A DNA stretch of 64,000 nucleotides from Clostridia bacterium (GCA_910575725.1 CAJTFE010000001.1:207360-271359), one strand, 5' to 3'; positions 8,496 to 16,680 are shown, counted from the stretch's first letter. A program made the numbers and translations. Notes: a model not told the origin generated them from the letters alone.

Positions 8496-9880
8496 TGGGA
8501 GACGTATTAAAGAAAGTACCGGTAAGAGAGCAGGATCCGAAGGTTCGTGCTGCAAATTTTGACGAAGTATGCCTTGGCTACAACAAGGACGAGGCAGTAG
8601 AGGAAGCCCAGCGCTGTATCAATTGTAAGAATGCAAAGTGTATGGAAGGATGTCCCGTACAGATTCATATTCCGGATTTTATCAAAGAGGTAAAGGAAGG
8701 CAACTTTGAAGGCGCTTATCAGGTTATCAGCAAGTCCTCCGCACTTCCGGCTATCTGCGGCCGCGTATGCCCCCAGGAGAGCCAGTGTGAGGGACGCTGT
8801 ATCCGCGGTATCAAGGGCGAGCCGGTCTCCATCGGCAAACTGGAGCGCTTTGTGGCTGACTGGGCCAGAGAGCAGGGCATTAAGCCGGAGGTTACCGTAG
8901 AAAAGAACGGCAAAAAGGTTGCCGTTATCGGTTCCGGCCCGGCGGGCCTTACCTGCGCCGGAGATCTGGCAAAGCTTGGTTATGACGTAACGATCTTCGA
9001 GGCTCTCCACAAGGCCGGCGGCGTGCTGGTATACGGAATTCCCGAGTTCCGTCTGCCCAAGGACGGCGTTGTGCTTCCCGAGGTGGAGAATGTAAAAGCC
9101 CTGGGCGTTAAGATTGAGACGGACGTTATCATCGGCAAGTCTGTAACCATTGATGAGCTGATGGAGGAGGAAGGATATGACGCTGTATTTATCGGATCTG
9201 GCGCAGGACTTCCGAAGTTTATGGGAATCCCGGGAGAGACGGCCTGCGGCGTGTTCTCTGCCAATGAGTACTTAACCAGAAATAACTTGATGAAAGCCTT
9301 TGATCCCAAGTACGATACCCCCATTGCCATCGGCAAGAAGGTTGCCGTAGTAGGCGGCGGAAATGTGGCTATGGATGCCGCACGTACTGCCCTGCGTCTG
9401 GGCGCTGAAGTACATATTGTTTACCGCCGTTCCGAGGAAGAGCTTCCGGCCCGTGTGGAGGAGGTTCACCATGCAAAGGAAGAGGGCATTATCTTCGATC
9501 TGCTGACCAATCCCACGGAGATTCTCGTAGGCGAGGACGGCTGGGTGAATGGGATCCGCTGTATCCGCATGGAGCTTGGCGAGCCGGATGCCTCCGGAAG
9601 GAGACGTCCCGTTGAGGTTCCGGGATCTGAGTTTGATATTGAGGTAGACACAGTGATTATGTCCCTGGGCACCTCCCCCAATCCCTTGATTTCTTCTACG
9701 ACCAAGGGCCTGGAGATCAACCGGAGGAAATGTATCGTTGCCAGCGAGGATGTGGGAGCTACCTCCAAGGAAGGCGTATTTGCCGGCGGCGATGCGGTAA
9801 CCGGAGCGGCAACCGTGATTCTTGCTATGGGCGCAGGCAAGGATGCGGCCAGAGGAATTCACGAGTATTTGAGCAAATAG
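8495..9880 (+). CDS. nfnB: NfnB / GltD-like NADPH-dependent oxidoreductase large subunit (often annotated gltA, glutamate synthase small chain)
   Basis: 461 residues. The N-terminal Fer4_20 domain has eight clustered cysteines: CINCKNAKCMEGC (about 41-53) and CGRVC...CEGRC (about 88-103), expected to bind two [4Fe-4S] clusters. A FAD Rossmann motif (VIGSGPAGLTCAG, about 143-155) and an NADPH motif (VVGGGNVAMDAART, about 284-297) follow. The C-terminal AGGDAVTGAATV completes the FAD site. The one-base TAATG overlap with the previous gene shows a two-subunit complex. No large glutamate synthase gene is adjacent, which favours the Nfn transhydrogenase reading over glutamate synthesis. Confidence 0.88.
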   Translation: MGDVLKKVPVREQDPKVRAANFDEVCLGYNKDEAVEEAQRCINCKNAKCMEGCPVQIHIPDFIKEVKEGNFEGAYQVISKSSALPAICGRVCPQESQCEGRCIRGIKGEPVSIGKLERFVADWAREQGIKPEVTVEKNGKKVAVIGSGPAGLTCAGDLAKLGYDVTIFEALHKAGGVLVYGIPEFRLPKDGVVLPEVENVKALGVKIETDVIIGKSVTIDELMEEEGYDAVFIGSGAGLPKFMGIPGETACGVFSANEYLTRNNLMKAFDPKYDTPIAIGKKVAVVGGGNVAMDAARTALRLGAEVHIVYRRSEEELPARVEEVHHAKEEGIIFDLLTNPTEILVGEDGWVNGIRCIRMELGEPDASGRRRPVEVPGSEFDIEVDTVIMSLGTSPNPLISSTTKGLEINRRKCIVASEDVGATSKEGVFAGGDAVTGAATVILAMGAGKDAARGIHEYLSK

Positions 9881-9938
9881 CGAGTATACCCTTGTCCACT
9901 GAGGGTAAGAACGTTGTCGGAATTATGACAGCAATAAG

Positions 9939-9977
9939 AGGCTTTGGAGTGTATATGATGCATTCCAAAGCCTTTTT
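9939..9977 (+). terminator. Rho-independent terminator after nfnB
   Basis: AGGCTTTGGAGTG pairs with CATTCCAAAGCCT across a nine-base loop with one mismatch, followed by TTTTT. Confidence 0.8.
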
Positions 9978-10051
9978 GTTACAAGATTTTTGAAAAAACA
10001 GCAGAATTATTATACAGTAAAAGAAAATGTCAGAAAAATAATAATCAGTGA

Positions 10052-10081
10052 TTGACAAAGCCTTTTCCACAATGTTACCAT
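10052..10081 (+). promoter_or_regulatory. Promoter for the DUF1266 lipoprotein
   Basis: TTGACA (10052-10057), an 18-base spacer, TACCAT (10076-10081), 28 bases upstream of the ATG at 10109. Confidence 0.5.
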
Positions 10082-10108
10082 AAAAGAAAGGCCAGGAGGG
10101 CAGGGCTT

Positions 10109-10882
10109 ATGAAGAAGAAATTTAACTTCAAAAGAGTGGCAGCTTATTGTATGATCTTGGTTCTCGCTATCACAGGCACAACAGGGTGCGGTTTGAAGAA
10201 GGAGGAATTGCTGGAGGAGATAGAGCTGACGGATACTGTCCGTTGGTTTAATGCTACTTACGCCATATTGACGGAGACGAACAACTGGGATTACAATCTC
10301 TTTGGAGGCCTTACGAATACAGAGAAAAACCGGAAAGACGTCCGGAAGCTTTTAAATGAACGGTGGGGGGTTACAGACTGGAATTCAGCGGACATTAATC
10401 TGGAAACCATTCGGGATAAGGGCCAGCGTTCGGAATTTGCCAGAATTGTAAAGACGATGGAGAGGGACGGTATGAGCGATATCCCCGAGGAAGAAAGGGA
10501 AGCCTTTCTGATTGAGCATTATGATATCGGCGGCGAGGATCGGGCCGGCCTCTATGTGAGCTGGTATGAGATGTATGAGGAATACGGAATTGATGCCATC
10601 ACAGGCTGGGACTACTGCCGGGCCATGAGCTTTCTGGGATATTATTACATTGCAGGCTATTACGGCAAGGAGGAGGTTCTTGACTTGTCGCTGGAGATTG
10701 CCCAGAAGATACAGCCCCTCTATGATTCCTGGGATGAGCTGATGGACAGCTATCTGCGCGGTTATGAATTCTGGTCCGAGGAGAGCAGCTCCTCCAGAAG
10801 AGCCTTATATGAGAAGATCAAGACCAGGGACGACAGTCCTTATGAGGTGGATTTTCATATGGAGCTTGAAAAGACGTGGTAA
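10109..10882 (+). CDS. Lipoprotein with DUF1266 domain
   Basis: 257 residues from the ATG at 10109, chosen because AGGAGGG lies eight bases upstream and translation then begins with a basic lipoprotein signal peptide (MKKKFNFKRV, hydrophobic core, then GTTGC). The lipid-modified Cys would be near residue 28. The mature part begins DTVRWFNATYAILTE. It carries the DUF1266 signature GWDYCRAMSFLGYYYIAGYYG followed by SWDELMDSYLRGYEFW. DUF1266 proteins are usually cytoplasmic and of unknown function, so a membrane-anchored, exported version is of interest. It ends before a bidirectional terminator shared with a convergent gene. Confidence 0.75.
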   Translation: MKKKFNFKRVAAYCMILVLAITGTTGCGLKKEELLEEIELTDTVRWFNATYAILTETNNWDYNLFGGLTNTEKNRKDVRKLLNERWGVTDWNSADINLETIRDKGQRSEFARIVKTMERDGMSDIPEEEREAFLIEHYDIGGEDRAGLYVSWYEMYEEYGIDAITGWDYCRAMSFLGYYYIAGYYGKEEVLDLSLEIAQKIQPLYDSWDELMDSYLRGYEFWSEESSSSRRALYEKIKTRDDSPYEVDFHMELEKTW

Positions 10883-10903
10883 GACATATGGACACTGGAA
10901 ATA

Positions 10904-10974
10904 AAGCATAAAGATAGAAAGGGAAGGAATGGGCTGTGATATGCGCCCTTCCTTCCCTTTCTATCTTTATGCTT
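10904..10974. terminator. Bidirectional terminator, 25-bp perfect inverted repeat
   Basis: Bases 10904-10928 are the exact reverse complement of 10950-10974, with a 21-base middle that itself contains GGGC/GCCC. The right arm runs into the last codons of the minus-strand gene. It separates convergent genes. Confidence 0.8.
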
Positions 10975-11605
10975 CCTCGCAGAAATCGGAAGCCAGCTTA
11001 TTCAGGAGATCCTCTTGAATATCCGGAAAATGTTCCCGTATCAGTTCGGAGACGGCCTCATATCTACGAAGGTAAAAAAGCTCCTCGGGCAGGGAAACGT
11101 CCAGGGCTGTCACGGCTTCTGCGTGGATACCTTCCAAATGATACCAGTCTGTAACCTTTTCAATAAACGCATGCTCTGAAGCAGCCAGAAGTTTAAGCTT
11201 TTTTGCGCTTTGGAAGGAAACCATGCCGCCTGCAAAAAAGCCTGCAAAAAGCAGCAGCATTACAATCAGGGCAAAGTCATGGAAAGGAAAGGTCAGAACT
11301 CCAGTGAGAGCCAGGATCATAATCACAAGTCCGATACCGCCTACCGATACAAAAGTCCAGGCAGAAGAGCGCATGTCTGCATAGCGTTCCTCCGGGCTTT
11401 TGTAAGCTTTCACATATGCAGGCTTCTCCTTTGGCTCATCCAGAATGGCGGCCGGATCAAAATCCTCCGGAAATTCAAAGTCCTCGGGAATCTCAAAGTC
11501 CTCTTCCTGCTCCGGTAAAAGCTCCTCTACCAGATCTATATCACAATCAGGACAGTGGGTGATTCCTTCTCGATATTCATTTTTACATTTGGGACACCAG
11601 GCCAT
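10967..11605 (-). CDS. Zinc-ribbon membrane protein of unknown function
   Basis: 212 residues. The N terminus reads MAWCPKCKNEYREGITHCPDC, a four-cysteine zinc ribbon. A very acidic linker rich in Glu, Asp, Pro and Phe (about 24-60) contains short repeats of the type EDFEFPEDFD. Two hydrophobic helices follow (about 85-105 and 110-130). The rest is a helical, probably cytoplasmic domain (KLKLLAASEHAFIEKVTDWYHLEGIHAEAV...). A GGAGG-type ribosome-binding site precedes the ATG. Related proteins occur in Lachnospiraceae without assigned function. It is transcribed divergently from the receiver-synthetase gene at 11766 and converges on the DUF1266 lipoprotein. Confidence 0.7.
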   Translation of the reverse strand: MAWCPKCKNEYREGITHCPDCDIDLVEELLPEQEEDFEIPEDFEFPEDFDPAAILDEPKEKPAYVKAYKSPEERYADMRSSAWTFVSVGGIGLVIMILALTGVLTFPFHDFALIVMLLLFAGFFAGGMVSFQSAKKLKLLAASEHAFIEKVTDWYHLEGIHAEAVTALDVSLPEELFYLRRYEAVSELIREHFPDIQEDLLNKLASDFCEEA

Positions 11606-11683
11606 GGTTGTGTCCTCCTTTCTATCTGTGAACTATTATCTGAAATTTTTACGTTTGTGTCAAGAAAAACATCCTTGGAATAA

Positions 11684-11712
11684 TTGAAATTCTGTCTTAA
11701 AAATCTTATAAT
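11684..11712 (+). promoter_or_regulatory. Promoter for the receiver-(p)ppGpp synthetase gene
   Basis: TTGAAA (11684-11689), a 17-base spacer, TATAAT (11707-11712): a near-consensus sigma-A promoter 53 bases before the ATG. Confidence 0.7.
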
Positions 11713-11765
11713 AAGAGAAGATTTTGAAGTTACAATTCCCGGCCTGTGGGAAAAGGAGTGTTATT

Positions 11766-12836
11766 ATGCAAAGGATATTAGTAGTGGACGACGCGGAGGT
11801 GAACCGCGAGCTGCTATGCGATATGCTGAAGGATGAATACCAGGTAGAGACGGCGGCAGACGGGAGGGAGGCTCTGCGGTTTCTTGACAAATACCCAAGA
11901 GAAATGGCAGCCGTCCTTCTGGATCTGCATATGCCGAATATAGACGGCTATGCCGTAATGGCGGAAATGGGCAAAAAGGAGTGGCTGAAAAAGATTCCGG
12001 TGCTGATTATCAGCAGTGAGCTGGCGGTAGAGGCAGAGAGCAGATGCCTGGAGCTGGGGGCTTCGGATTTTATTCATAAGCCCTTTGAGCGTGTTATCGT
12101 AAAAAACCGCATCCGTAATGCCATGCGGCTCTATACCCGGAAAAATCAGCTGGAGCGGAAGGTCGAGGAGCAGGCGGTGATGCTCAGAAAGCAGGATCAG
12201 ATTATCCGGATTCAGGCGGAAAAGCTTAAGGAAGCAGAGCCCTTTCACCGTATGATGCTGGAATATCAGGCAGCGATCATGGAGATTGAAACGAGGCTTA
12301 AGATCCTAAATGCGGAATTTTCCCAGGAGTATAAACGGAATCCTTTTGAATCTATTAAGAGCAGGCTGAAATCTCCGGAGAGCATCTACGAAAAGCTGGA
12401 GCGGAAAGGATATCCGGTGACGGTAGAAAGCATTCAGGAGAATTTAAAGGATGTGGCGGGTATCCGTGTGATTTGTTCCTTTCCGGATGATATTTACCGG
12501 CTGGCGGATCTCTTGATTAAGCAGGATGACATTATCCTGCAGAGGAGAAAGGATTATATCCAGGCCCCGAAGTCCAACGGATATCGAAGCCTGCATTTGA
12601 TTATCAGCGTGCCTGTTTATCTGTCCAGAGAGAAGAAGTATATGATGGCGGAGGTTCAGTTTAGAACCATTGCCATGGACTTCTGGGCGAGCCTGGAGCA
12701 CAAGCTGAAGTATAAGAAGGTTGTGGATAATACGGAGGAGATTGTGCGGCAGCTGAAGATCTGTGCAGATTCCATTGAGGAGCTGGATTATCAGATGCAG
12801 AAGATTCGAAATCAGATTGATCATTCTAAGGAATAA
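11766..12836 (+). CDS. Response-regulator receiver domain fused to RelA/SpoT-like (p)ppGpp synthetase
   Basis: 356 residues from the ATG at 11766 (AAAAGGAG eight bases upstream). Residues 1-120 form a CheY-like receiver: acidic pocket VDDAE (D8, D9), phospho-acceptor D53 in LLDLHMP, S84 in IISSE, K105 in HKPF. A coiled coil follows (about 125-185; RKNQLERKVEEQAVMLRKQD). Residues about 195-320 match the RelA/SpoT nucleotidyltransferase: KSPESIYEKLERKG, DVAGIRVICSF, NGYRSLHLII and EVQFRT. The catalytic Asp (D229), the substrate-binding YRSLH and the metal-binding Glu (E296) are present. No hydrolase (HD), TGS or ACT domain is seen. The likely role is alarmone synthesis controlled by phosphorylation. 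No histidine kinase is adjacent, so the input would be an orphan or remote kinase. Confidence 0.88.
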   Translation: MQRILVVDDAEVNRELLCDMLKDEYQVETAADGREALRFLDKYPREMAAVLLDLHMPNIDGYAVMAEMGKKEWLKKIPVLIISSELAVEAESRCLELGASDFIHKPFERVIVKNRIRNAMRLYTRKNQLERKVEEQAVMLRKQDQIIRIQAEKLKEAEPFHRMMLEYQAAIMEIETRLKILNAEFSQEYKRNPFESIKSRLKSPESIYEKLERKGYPVTVESIQENLKDVAGIRVICSFPDDIYRLADLLIKQDDIILQRRKDYIQAPKSNGYRSLHLIISVPVYLSREKKYMMAEVQFRTIAMDFWASLEHKLKYKKVVDNTEEIVRQLKICADSIEELDYQMQKIRNQIDHSKE

Positions 12837-12937
12837 AGTGAAAGACATGGTGTGGAAGTGCGGCATCCGGCGTACCTTTGGAGGGGGGAAGTTTGACGGG
12901 ACGGCGTTGGAATGCGGTATTGGAGTAGGAGGGCTTA

Positions 12938-13417
12938 TTGAAGATCACATGTATTGCCGTGGGGAAGATTAAGGAAAAATATTATACGGAGGCCGTGAAA
13001 GAGTACGCCAAGCGGCTGAGCCGTTACTGTAAGCTGGAACTCATAGAGCTGCCTGATGAGAAAACGCCGGACGGAGCAAGTCAGGCGGAGGAAGCGGCCA
13101 TTCTGGAACGGGAAGGAGAGCGTATCCTGAAAGCGCTTAAGGAGGACGCTTATGTGATCGCCTTAGCCATTGAGGGGAAGGCTTTGGATTCGGTGGAGTT
13201 TTCCCGCAAGCTTGAGCAGCTTGGCGTGAGAGGGAAGAGCCATATTGCTTTTGTGATTGGAGGGTCTCTGGGACTGTCTTCTGCCGTGATGCAGAAGGCA
13301 GACGAGGCCGTAAGCTTTTCGTCCATGACCTTTCCACACCAGTTGATGCGTGTGATTTTACTGGAGCAGGTGTATCGTGGGTTTCGGATTATGAAAGGAG
13401 AGCCTTATCATAAGTAA
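12938..13417 (+). CDS. rlmH: 23S rRNA (pseudouridine(1915)-N3)-methyltransferase RlmH
   Basis: 159 residues, exact family length. The SPOUT-fold enzyme methylates pseudouridine 1915 in helix 69 of 23S rRNA. The SAM-binding knot is seen as HIAFVIGGSLGLS (about 107-119), and the family tail RGFRIMKGEPYHK closes the protein. The start is a TTG at 12938, supported by AGGAGGG ending five bases upstream and by the conserved opening KITCIAVGKIKEKYY. A 100-base gap separates it from the upstream synthetase gene; no separate promoter was identified there. Confidence 0.95.
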   Translation: MKITCIAVGKIKEKYYTEAVKEYAKRLSRYCKLELIELPDEKTPDGASQAEEAAILEREGERILKALKEDAYVIALAIEGKALDSVEFSRKLEQLGVRGKSHIAFVIGGSLGLSSAVMQKADEAVSFSSMTFPHQLMRVILLEQVYRGFRIMKGEPYHK

Positions 13418-13431
13418 GGCCCTCTTTTTTT
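13398..13431 (+). terminator. Terminator overlapping the 3' end of rlmH
   Basis: GAGAGCCTTA pairs with TAAGGCCCTC (one mismatch) around the stop codon, followed by seven T residues. Confidence 0.7.
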
Positions 13432-13445
13432 GATCCTCTAAAGTC

Positions 13446-14837
13446 TTAAGTTCTGCAGGGAGAATGCTTTTTCTCCGGCAAGAGCTCTTCACAGTGGGGA
13501 GATCCCAGCTTTTTCCCATAAACCTTTAGAATGTAAAAATACATACCTATCAGCAGCGATCCGGCCAGAACCCAGGCAGCCGGGCTTGCCAGGCAGACAC
13601 CTAAGTAGCTGTGCTGCCTTGCGGCAATGACAGCCACCACGCCGCGGCCAGCCAATTCAGCTATGCCGGCTGTCATAGGCAGAAGACCGAAGCCCATGCC
13701 CTGGATGCCGTTCCGGTAGATATTTACAATGGTCAGAGGCAGGAAGAAATAGCCGATGCAGTTTAGGTAAAGATCAACCTTTCCGATAATATCCAGCACA
13801 TGCTCTGACACAAAGAGATAGGTCAGATATTTCCCACTTGTCATTACAAAGGCAGAGGCCAGAATACTGTAGGCAAAGCCTATCAGCGTAGAGGCCCGGA
13901 AGCCCTGGCGCACGCGCTGCAGATCTCCGGCTCCTACATTCTGGGCGCAGTAAGTGGAGATGGTGGTGCCAAGAGCAACGTAAGCCTGGGTGACTACCTG
14001 CTCAATCTTGCTGGCAGCCGTAAAGGCTGCCACGGAGAGGGAGCCAAGCAGGTTCAGAGAAGACTGCATCATCATAGTTCCTATGGCTGTGATGGAGTAT
14101 TGAAGGGCCATAGGGAAGCCGATTCCCATCTGAATCCGGGCCAGATGCCCGTCCGGAAGCCAGTCGTCCTTTTTAAGCTTTAAAAGAGGAACCTTCCTTA
14201 TAATATAAATCAGACAGAGAAGGCCGGAAACGCCTTGGGAAATCACAGTGGCGAGAGCAGCTCCGGCTACCCCCATTTCAAAGTTGATAATCAGTACAAG
14301 ATCCAATACAATATTCAAAAAGGCCGCTAAAATCAAAAAATACAGAGGCGTTTTGCTATTCCCAAGTGCCCGGAGGATGCAGGAGAGCAGGTTATAGAGC
14401 ACCTGGGCAAAGATTCCGGCGCAGATGATCATAATATAAGTATAAGCATCTGCAAAAATATCATCGGGTGTGTTCATAAGCTTCATTAAAGGACGCATAC
14501 CGAGCATACTGACTGCCGTCATAACCAGAGAAACGACCAGAGACAGCAGGGCAGCGCTTCCTACCGTTTTGCGCATGCCGTCCATATCTCCTGCTCCGAA
14601 GCGCTGGGCCGTGAGCACGGTAAAGCCTACGGTCATGCCCATAAGGAAGCCGAGAATCAGAAAGGTAATGGTTCCGGTGGAGCCTACGGCAGCCAGCGCC
14701 GGCGTTCCTACATATTTTCCTACAATGATGGTGTCAGCCATGCTGTAAAGCTGCTGAAATACGTTTCCAATAAAAATGGGAAGGGTGAAGCCGAGAATCA
14801 TTTTCGCCGGGCTGCCCTTTGTCATATCTTTTTCCAT
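13446..14837 (-). CDS. MATE family efflux transporter
   Basis: 463 residues from the preferred ATG at 14837; an in-frame ATG five codons earlier (14852) has no good ribosome-binding site, whereas TGAGGATG lies properly before 14837. Twelve hydrophobic helices are expected. The family motif GNVFQQLYSMADTIIVGKYVG appears near residue 30, and the second half repeats the fold (SKIEQVVTQAYVALGTTISTYCAQNVGAG). MATE proteins export cationic drugs or metabolites using Na+ or H+ gradients; the substrate is not predictable. It converges on rlmH. A second MATE gene lies at 40527. Confidence 0.9.
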   Translation of the reverse strand: MEKDMTKGSPAKMILGFTLPIFIGNVFQQLYSMADTIIVGKYVGTPALAAVGSTGTITFLILGFLMGMTVGFTVLTAQRFGAGDMDGMRKTVGSAALLSLVVSLVMTAVSMLGMRPLMKLMNTPDDIFADAYTYIMIICAGIFAQVLYNLLSCILRALGNSKTPLYFLILAAFLNIVLDLVLIINFEMGVAGAALATVISQGVSGLLCLIYIIRKVPLLKLKKDDWLPDGHLARIQMGIGFPMALQYSITAIGTMMMQSSLNLLGSLSVAAFTAASKIEQVVTQAYVALGTTISTYCAQNVGAGDLQRVRQGFRASTLIGFAYSILASAFVMTSGKYLTYLFVSEHVLDIIGKVDLYLNCIGYFFLPLTIVNIYRNGIQGMGFGLLPMTAGIAELAGRGVVAVIAARQHSYLGVCLASPAAWVLAGSLLIGMYFYILKVYGKKLGSPHCEELLPEKKHSPCRT

Positions 14838-15008
14838 AATTTTCATCCTCATGCGGCTGAAGCTTTCGCCAGCCGGTTTCTATCAATATCTGCGCTATTA
14901 TAATAAAATGAAGAGGGAAGTGCAAGAGCTTTCAAGAAAGATTTTCAGGTCTGTGAAAATCAGAGAAGCCTGTAAAAAGCTGGATTTTCCATAGAGGGGA
15001 AAATGACA

Positions 15009-15037
15009 AAAATTCTGCTTTGAAGGCAGAATTTTTT
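15009..15037. terminator. Terminator-like hairpin
   Basis: AAATTCTGC and GCAGAATTT pair around a short loop, flanked by A and T runs on either side, so it could terminate on either strand. It lies in a gene-free stretch (14853-15192) with nothing else recognised. Confidence 0.5.
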
Positions 15038-15192
15038 GGAGATGACGGGTAGGAGGGCGGTTTGCGGTGAAGGGTTGTTTGGGTGCATCGGCTGAAAAAA
15101 TTTTATAATTCCTCATATTTTAAGCATGCCAGCAGCAGGTTTTTGAGTATATTCAGATGAAAATTTTAAAGAAATGAGTACGAATAGAAATA

Positions 15193-15399
15193 ATGCCTAA
15201 AATCAAGTATTTTATTATGGATGTAGATGGAACATTAATAGACAGAAAAATTTATATGGGAGAAGAAGGAGAGTTGTGCAAAGCTTATATTGCATTTTGT
15301 TCCGGCATCGATTACTCCGCCGAAAAAGGACTTTCTACCCCATTTTCATCCAAAAACAAATTAACATCTGTCACATTTGTGTATTGTCGGTTAATATAA
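15193..15399 (+). pseudogene. N-terminal fragment of a HAD-superfamily phosphatase
   Basis: The first 33 residues read MPKIKYFIMDVDGTLIDRKIYMGEEGEL in pieces typical of HAD phosphatases of the KdsC type, with the nucleophile motif DVDGT intact. After KAY the text no longer looks like the family, and the frame closes at 68 residues, whereas the full enzyme has about 160-180. A deletion or insertion join near 15290 is inferred. On the opposite strand 15312-15476 is an open frame without a start codon, so the tail may derive from unrelated DNA. It sits in an AT-richer stretch with other fragments. Confidence 0.55.
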
Positions 15400-15529
15400 A
15401 CAATAATCCCGGCATCAGCAGGAATTTTAGGATGAAGCGCAGAACATCCTGCTAGAGAGAGCTTTTTGAATTTCTTTCAGATTCATATGGGCTCCGATAC
15501 AAAAAGCAGTTAATTTATATTTGGAGGGC

Positions 15530-15889
15530 TTCTTCGTTCCACTACATATAGGATATAAATATGCAGCTCCGGAACAATTTGGTTTTCGGCAGTCGGATGT
15601 GAGAACAGATATTTATGCTATGGGCGTTATGATGAATTATCTGCTTACAAAAAAATATCCGGATGAACTTTGTTATAATTCTCCAAAATACGGGAAGTTT
15701 TCCATGTCTTACATAATTAACAAATGTATTGAATTTTCGCCTGATAACAGATACCAGACTGTAATGGAGTTGAGAAAAGATCTGCAGTCGATATTAGCAA
15801 AAACAGAAAAAATGCTTTCTATTTTTGCAGGGAATGTTAAACAAAGAGAAAAAATTTCAAAGAAAAGAGGGATGTTGGCATGCAGATGA
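15530..15889 (+). pseudogene. C-terminal fragment of a Ser/Thr protein kinase
   Basis: About 118 residues match the C lobe of bacterial Hanks-type kinases: GYKYAAPEQFG (the APE motif), then QSDVRTDIYAMGVMMNYLLT (subdomain IX) and KCIEFSPDNRYQTVMELRKDL (subdomain XI). The N lobe with the glycine loop, the catalytic HRD and the DFG are all absent, so the fragment cannot be active. The preceding text does not continue the kinase upstream. Its codon use is AT-rich compared with the surrounding core genes. It is one of several remnants between the MATE gene and the IS200-like element. Confidence 0.7.
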
Positions 15890-16009
15890 AATTGATGCAG
15901 TTGCGTTTGCTAGGAAAAATGGATATCCGTATGCAGATGGGTGTTATTATTGCTGTGGACGAGCGCATCATGGGTAAAAAGGGATGAAGAAAATAGGCAG
16001 CAGTTCAAA
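15890..16009. other. Short stretch with possible gene remnant
   Basis: One plus-strand frame reads DEIDAVAFARKNGYPYADG and ends in a Cys/His-containing tail before a TAA at about 15978. It resembles coding text, but no family could be named. No start codon with a ribosome-binding site is present. Confidence 0.25.
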
Positions 16010-16130
16010 GTTAGCAACCCCCATTTCAAATGGGGGTTTAGTTTTAACCCCTCCGGGGTATAGTACTGGTTCCGCCTAAGGCGGGGTTCCGCAATACCAT
16101 CTTTACCAGTTGCCCCCTACAGGGGGCCTT

Positions 16131-16553
16131 TTACTTTCTTCCATCTTCTAACTTGTCATTCTCTTCTTGTTCTTGTATATATTTTCTAATTGTTTCTTCA
16201 TTTACATTCCCTACTGTTGATACAAAATATCCTCTGGCCCAGAAATGTCTGTCTCCCCATTTCGTTCGGTACTCCGGATGTCTGTCAAACAGCATTAATG
16301 TACTCTTCCCTTTCAGATATGACATGAATTCCGATACACACATCTTTGGCGGTATCGCCACATACATATGCACATGATCTATACATACCTTCCCGTCCAT
16401 TAGCTGCACCTGTTTCATCTCACATAATTTCTTTATAATTTCTACCAAATCTCTCTTCGTCTCTCCATACATGATTTTTCTTCGATATTTCGGTATGAAG
16501 ATAATATGATATGTGCAATTCCATCTGGTGTGTGCTATACTTTGATTATCCAT
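16131..16553 (-). CDS. tnpA: IS200/IS605 family transposase TnpA (HUH, Y1)
   Basis: 140 residues, typical of IS200 transposases. The HUH metal-binding motif is H60-V-H62 in CIDHVHMYVAIPP, and the catalytic tyrosine is most likely Y125 in IRKYIQEQ. The family phrases TYHIIFIPKYRRK and DRHFWARGYF are present. The gene appears intact, so the element may be active. Its ribosome-binding site AGGAGG lies inside a long leader hairpin (16562-16617), the arrangement known to keep IS200 expression very low. Confidence 0.92.
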   Translation of the reverse strand: MDNQSIAHTRWNCTYHIIFIPKYRRKIMYGETKRDLVEIIKKLCEMKQVQLMDGKVCIDHVHMYVAIPPKMCVSEFMSYLKGKSTLMLFDRHPEYRTKWGDRHFWARGYFVSTVGNVNEETIRKYIQEQEENDKLEDGRK

Positions 16554-16561
16554 TTTGGATA

Positions 16562-16617
16562 CCTCCTATGCTTTTGATATGGCCTGCGAAACCAATATCA
16601 TTATAGCATAGGAGGTT
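16562..16617 (-). promoter_or_regulatory. Leader hairpin sequestering the tnpA ribosome-binding site
   Basis: ACCTCCTATGCT (16562-16573) pairs perfectly with AGCATAGGAGGT (16606-16617), with inner GATAT/ATATC pairing. On the minus strand the AGGAGG eight to thirteen bases before the ATG is within the stem. Confidence 0.75.
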
Positions 16618-16680
16618 TTAGTACTTTATGCAACGCTACGGCTTTGCCTCGGCCCCCATTTCAAATGGGGGATATATGTC

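Larger units (their letters stand above)
16010..16680 (-). mobile_element. IS200/IS605-family insertion sequence, single tnpA, palindromic ends
   Basis: About 0.67 kb. Both ends carry the same 19-base palindrome CCCCCATTTCAAATGGGGG (16018-16036 and 16653-16671), and further hairpins lie near the right end (16044-16057, 16072-16084, 16112-16127). The single gene is a Y1/HUH transposase on the minus strand, and no tnpB is present. IS200-type elements move as single-stranded circles and recognise such subterminal hairpins. Exact boundaries cannot be fixed without an empty site. Confidence 0.8.

Noticed and set aside
8495..9880. Glutamate synthase small subunit as the main role of this gene
   Set aside because: No large subunit nearby, and the one-base overlap with an NfnA-type subunit supports the transhydrogenase complex.
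16018..16671. CCCCCATTTCAAATGGGGG repeats as CRISPR-like units
   Set aside because: Only two copies, at the ends of an IS200 element; no spacers.
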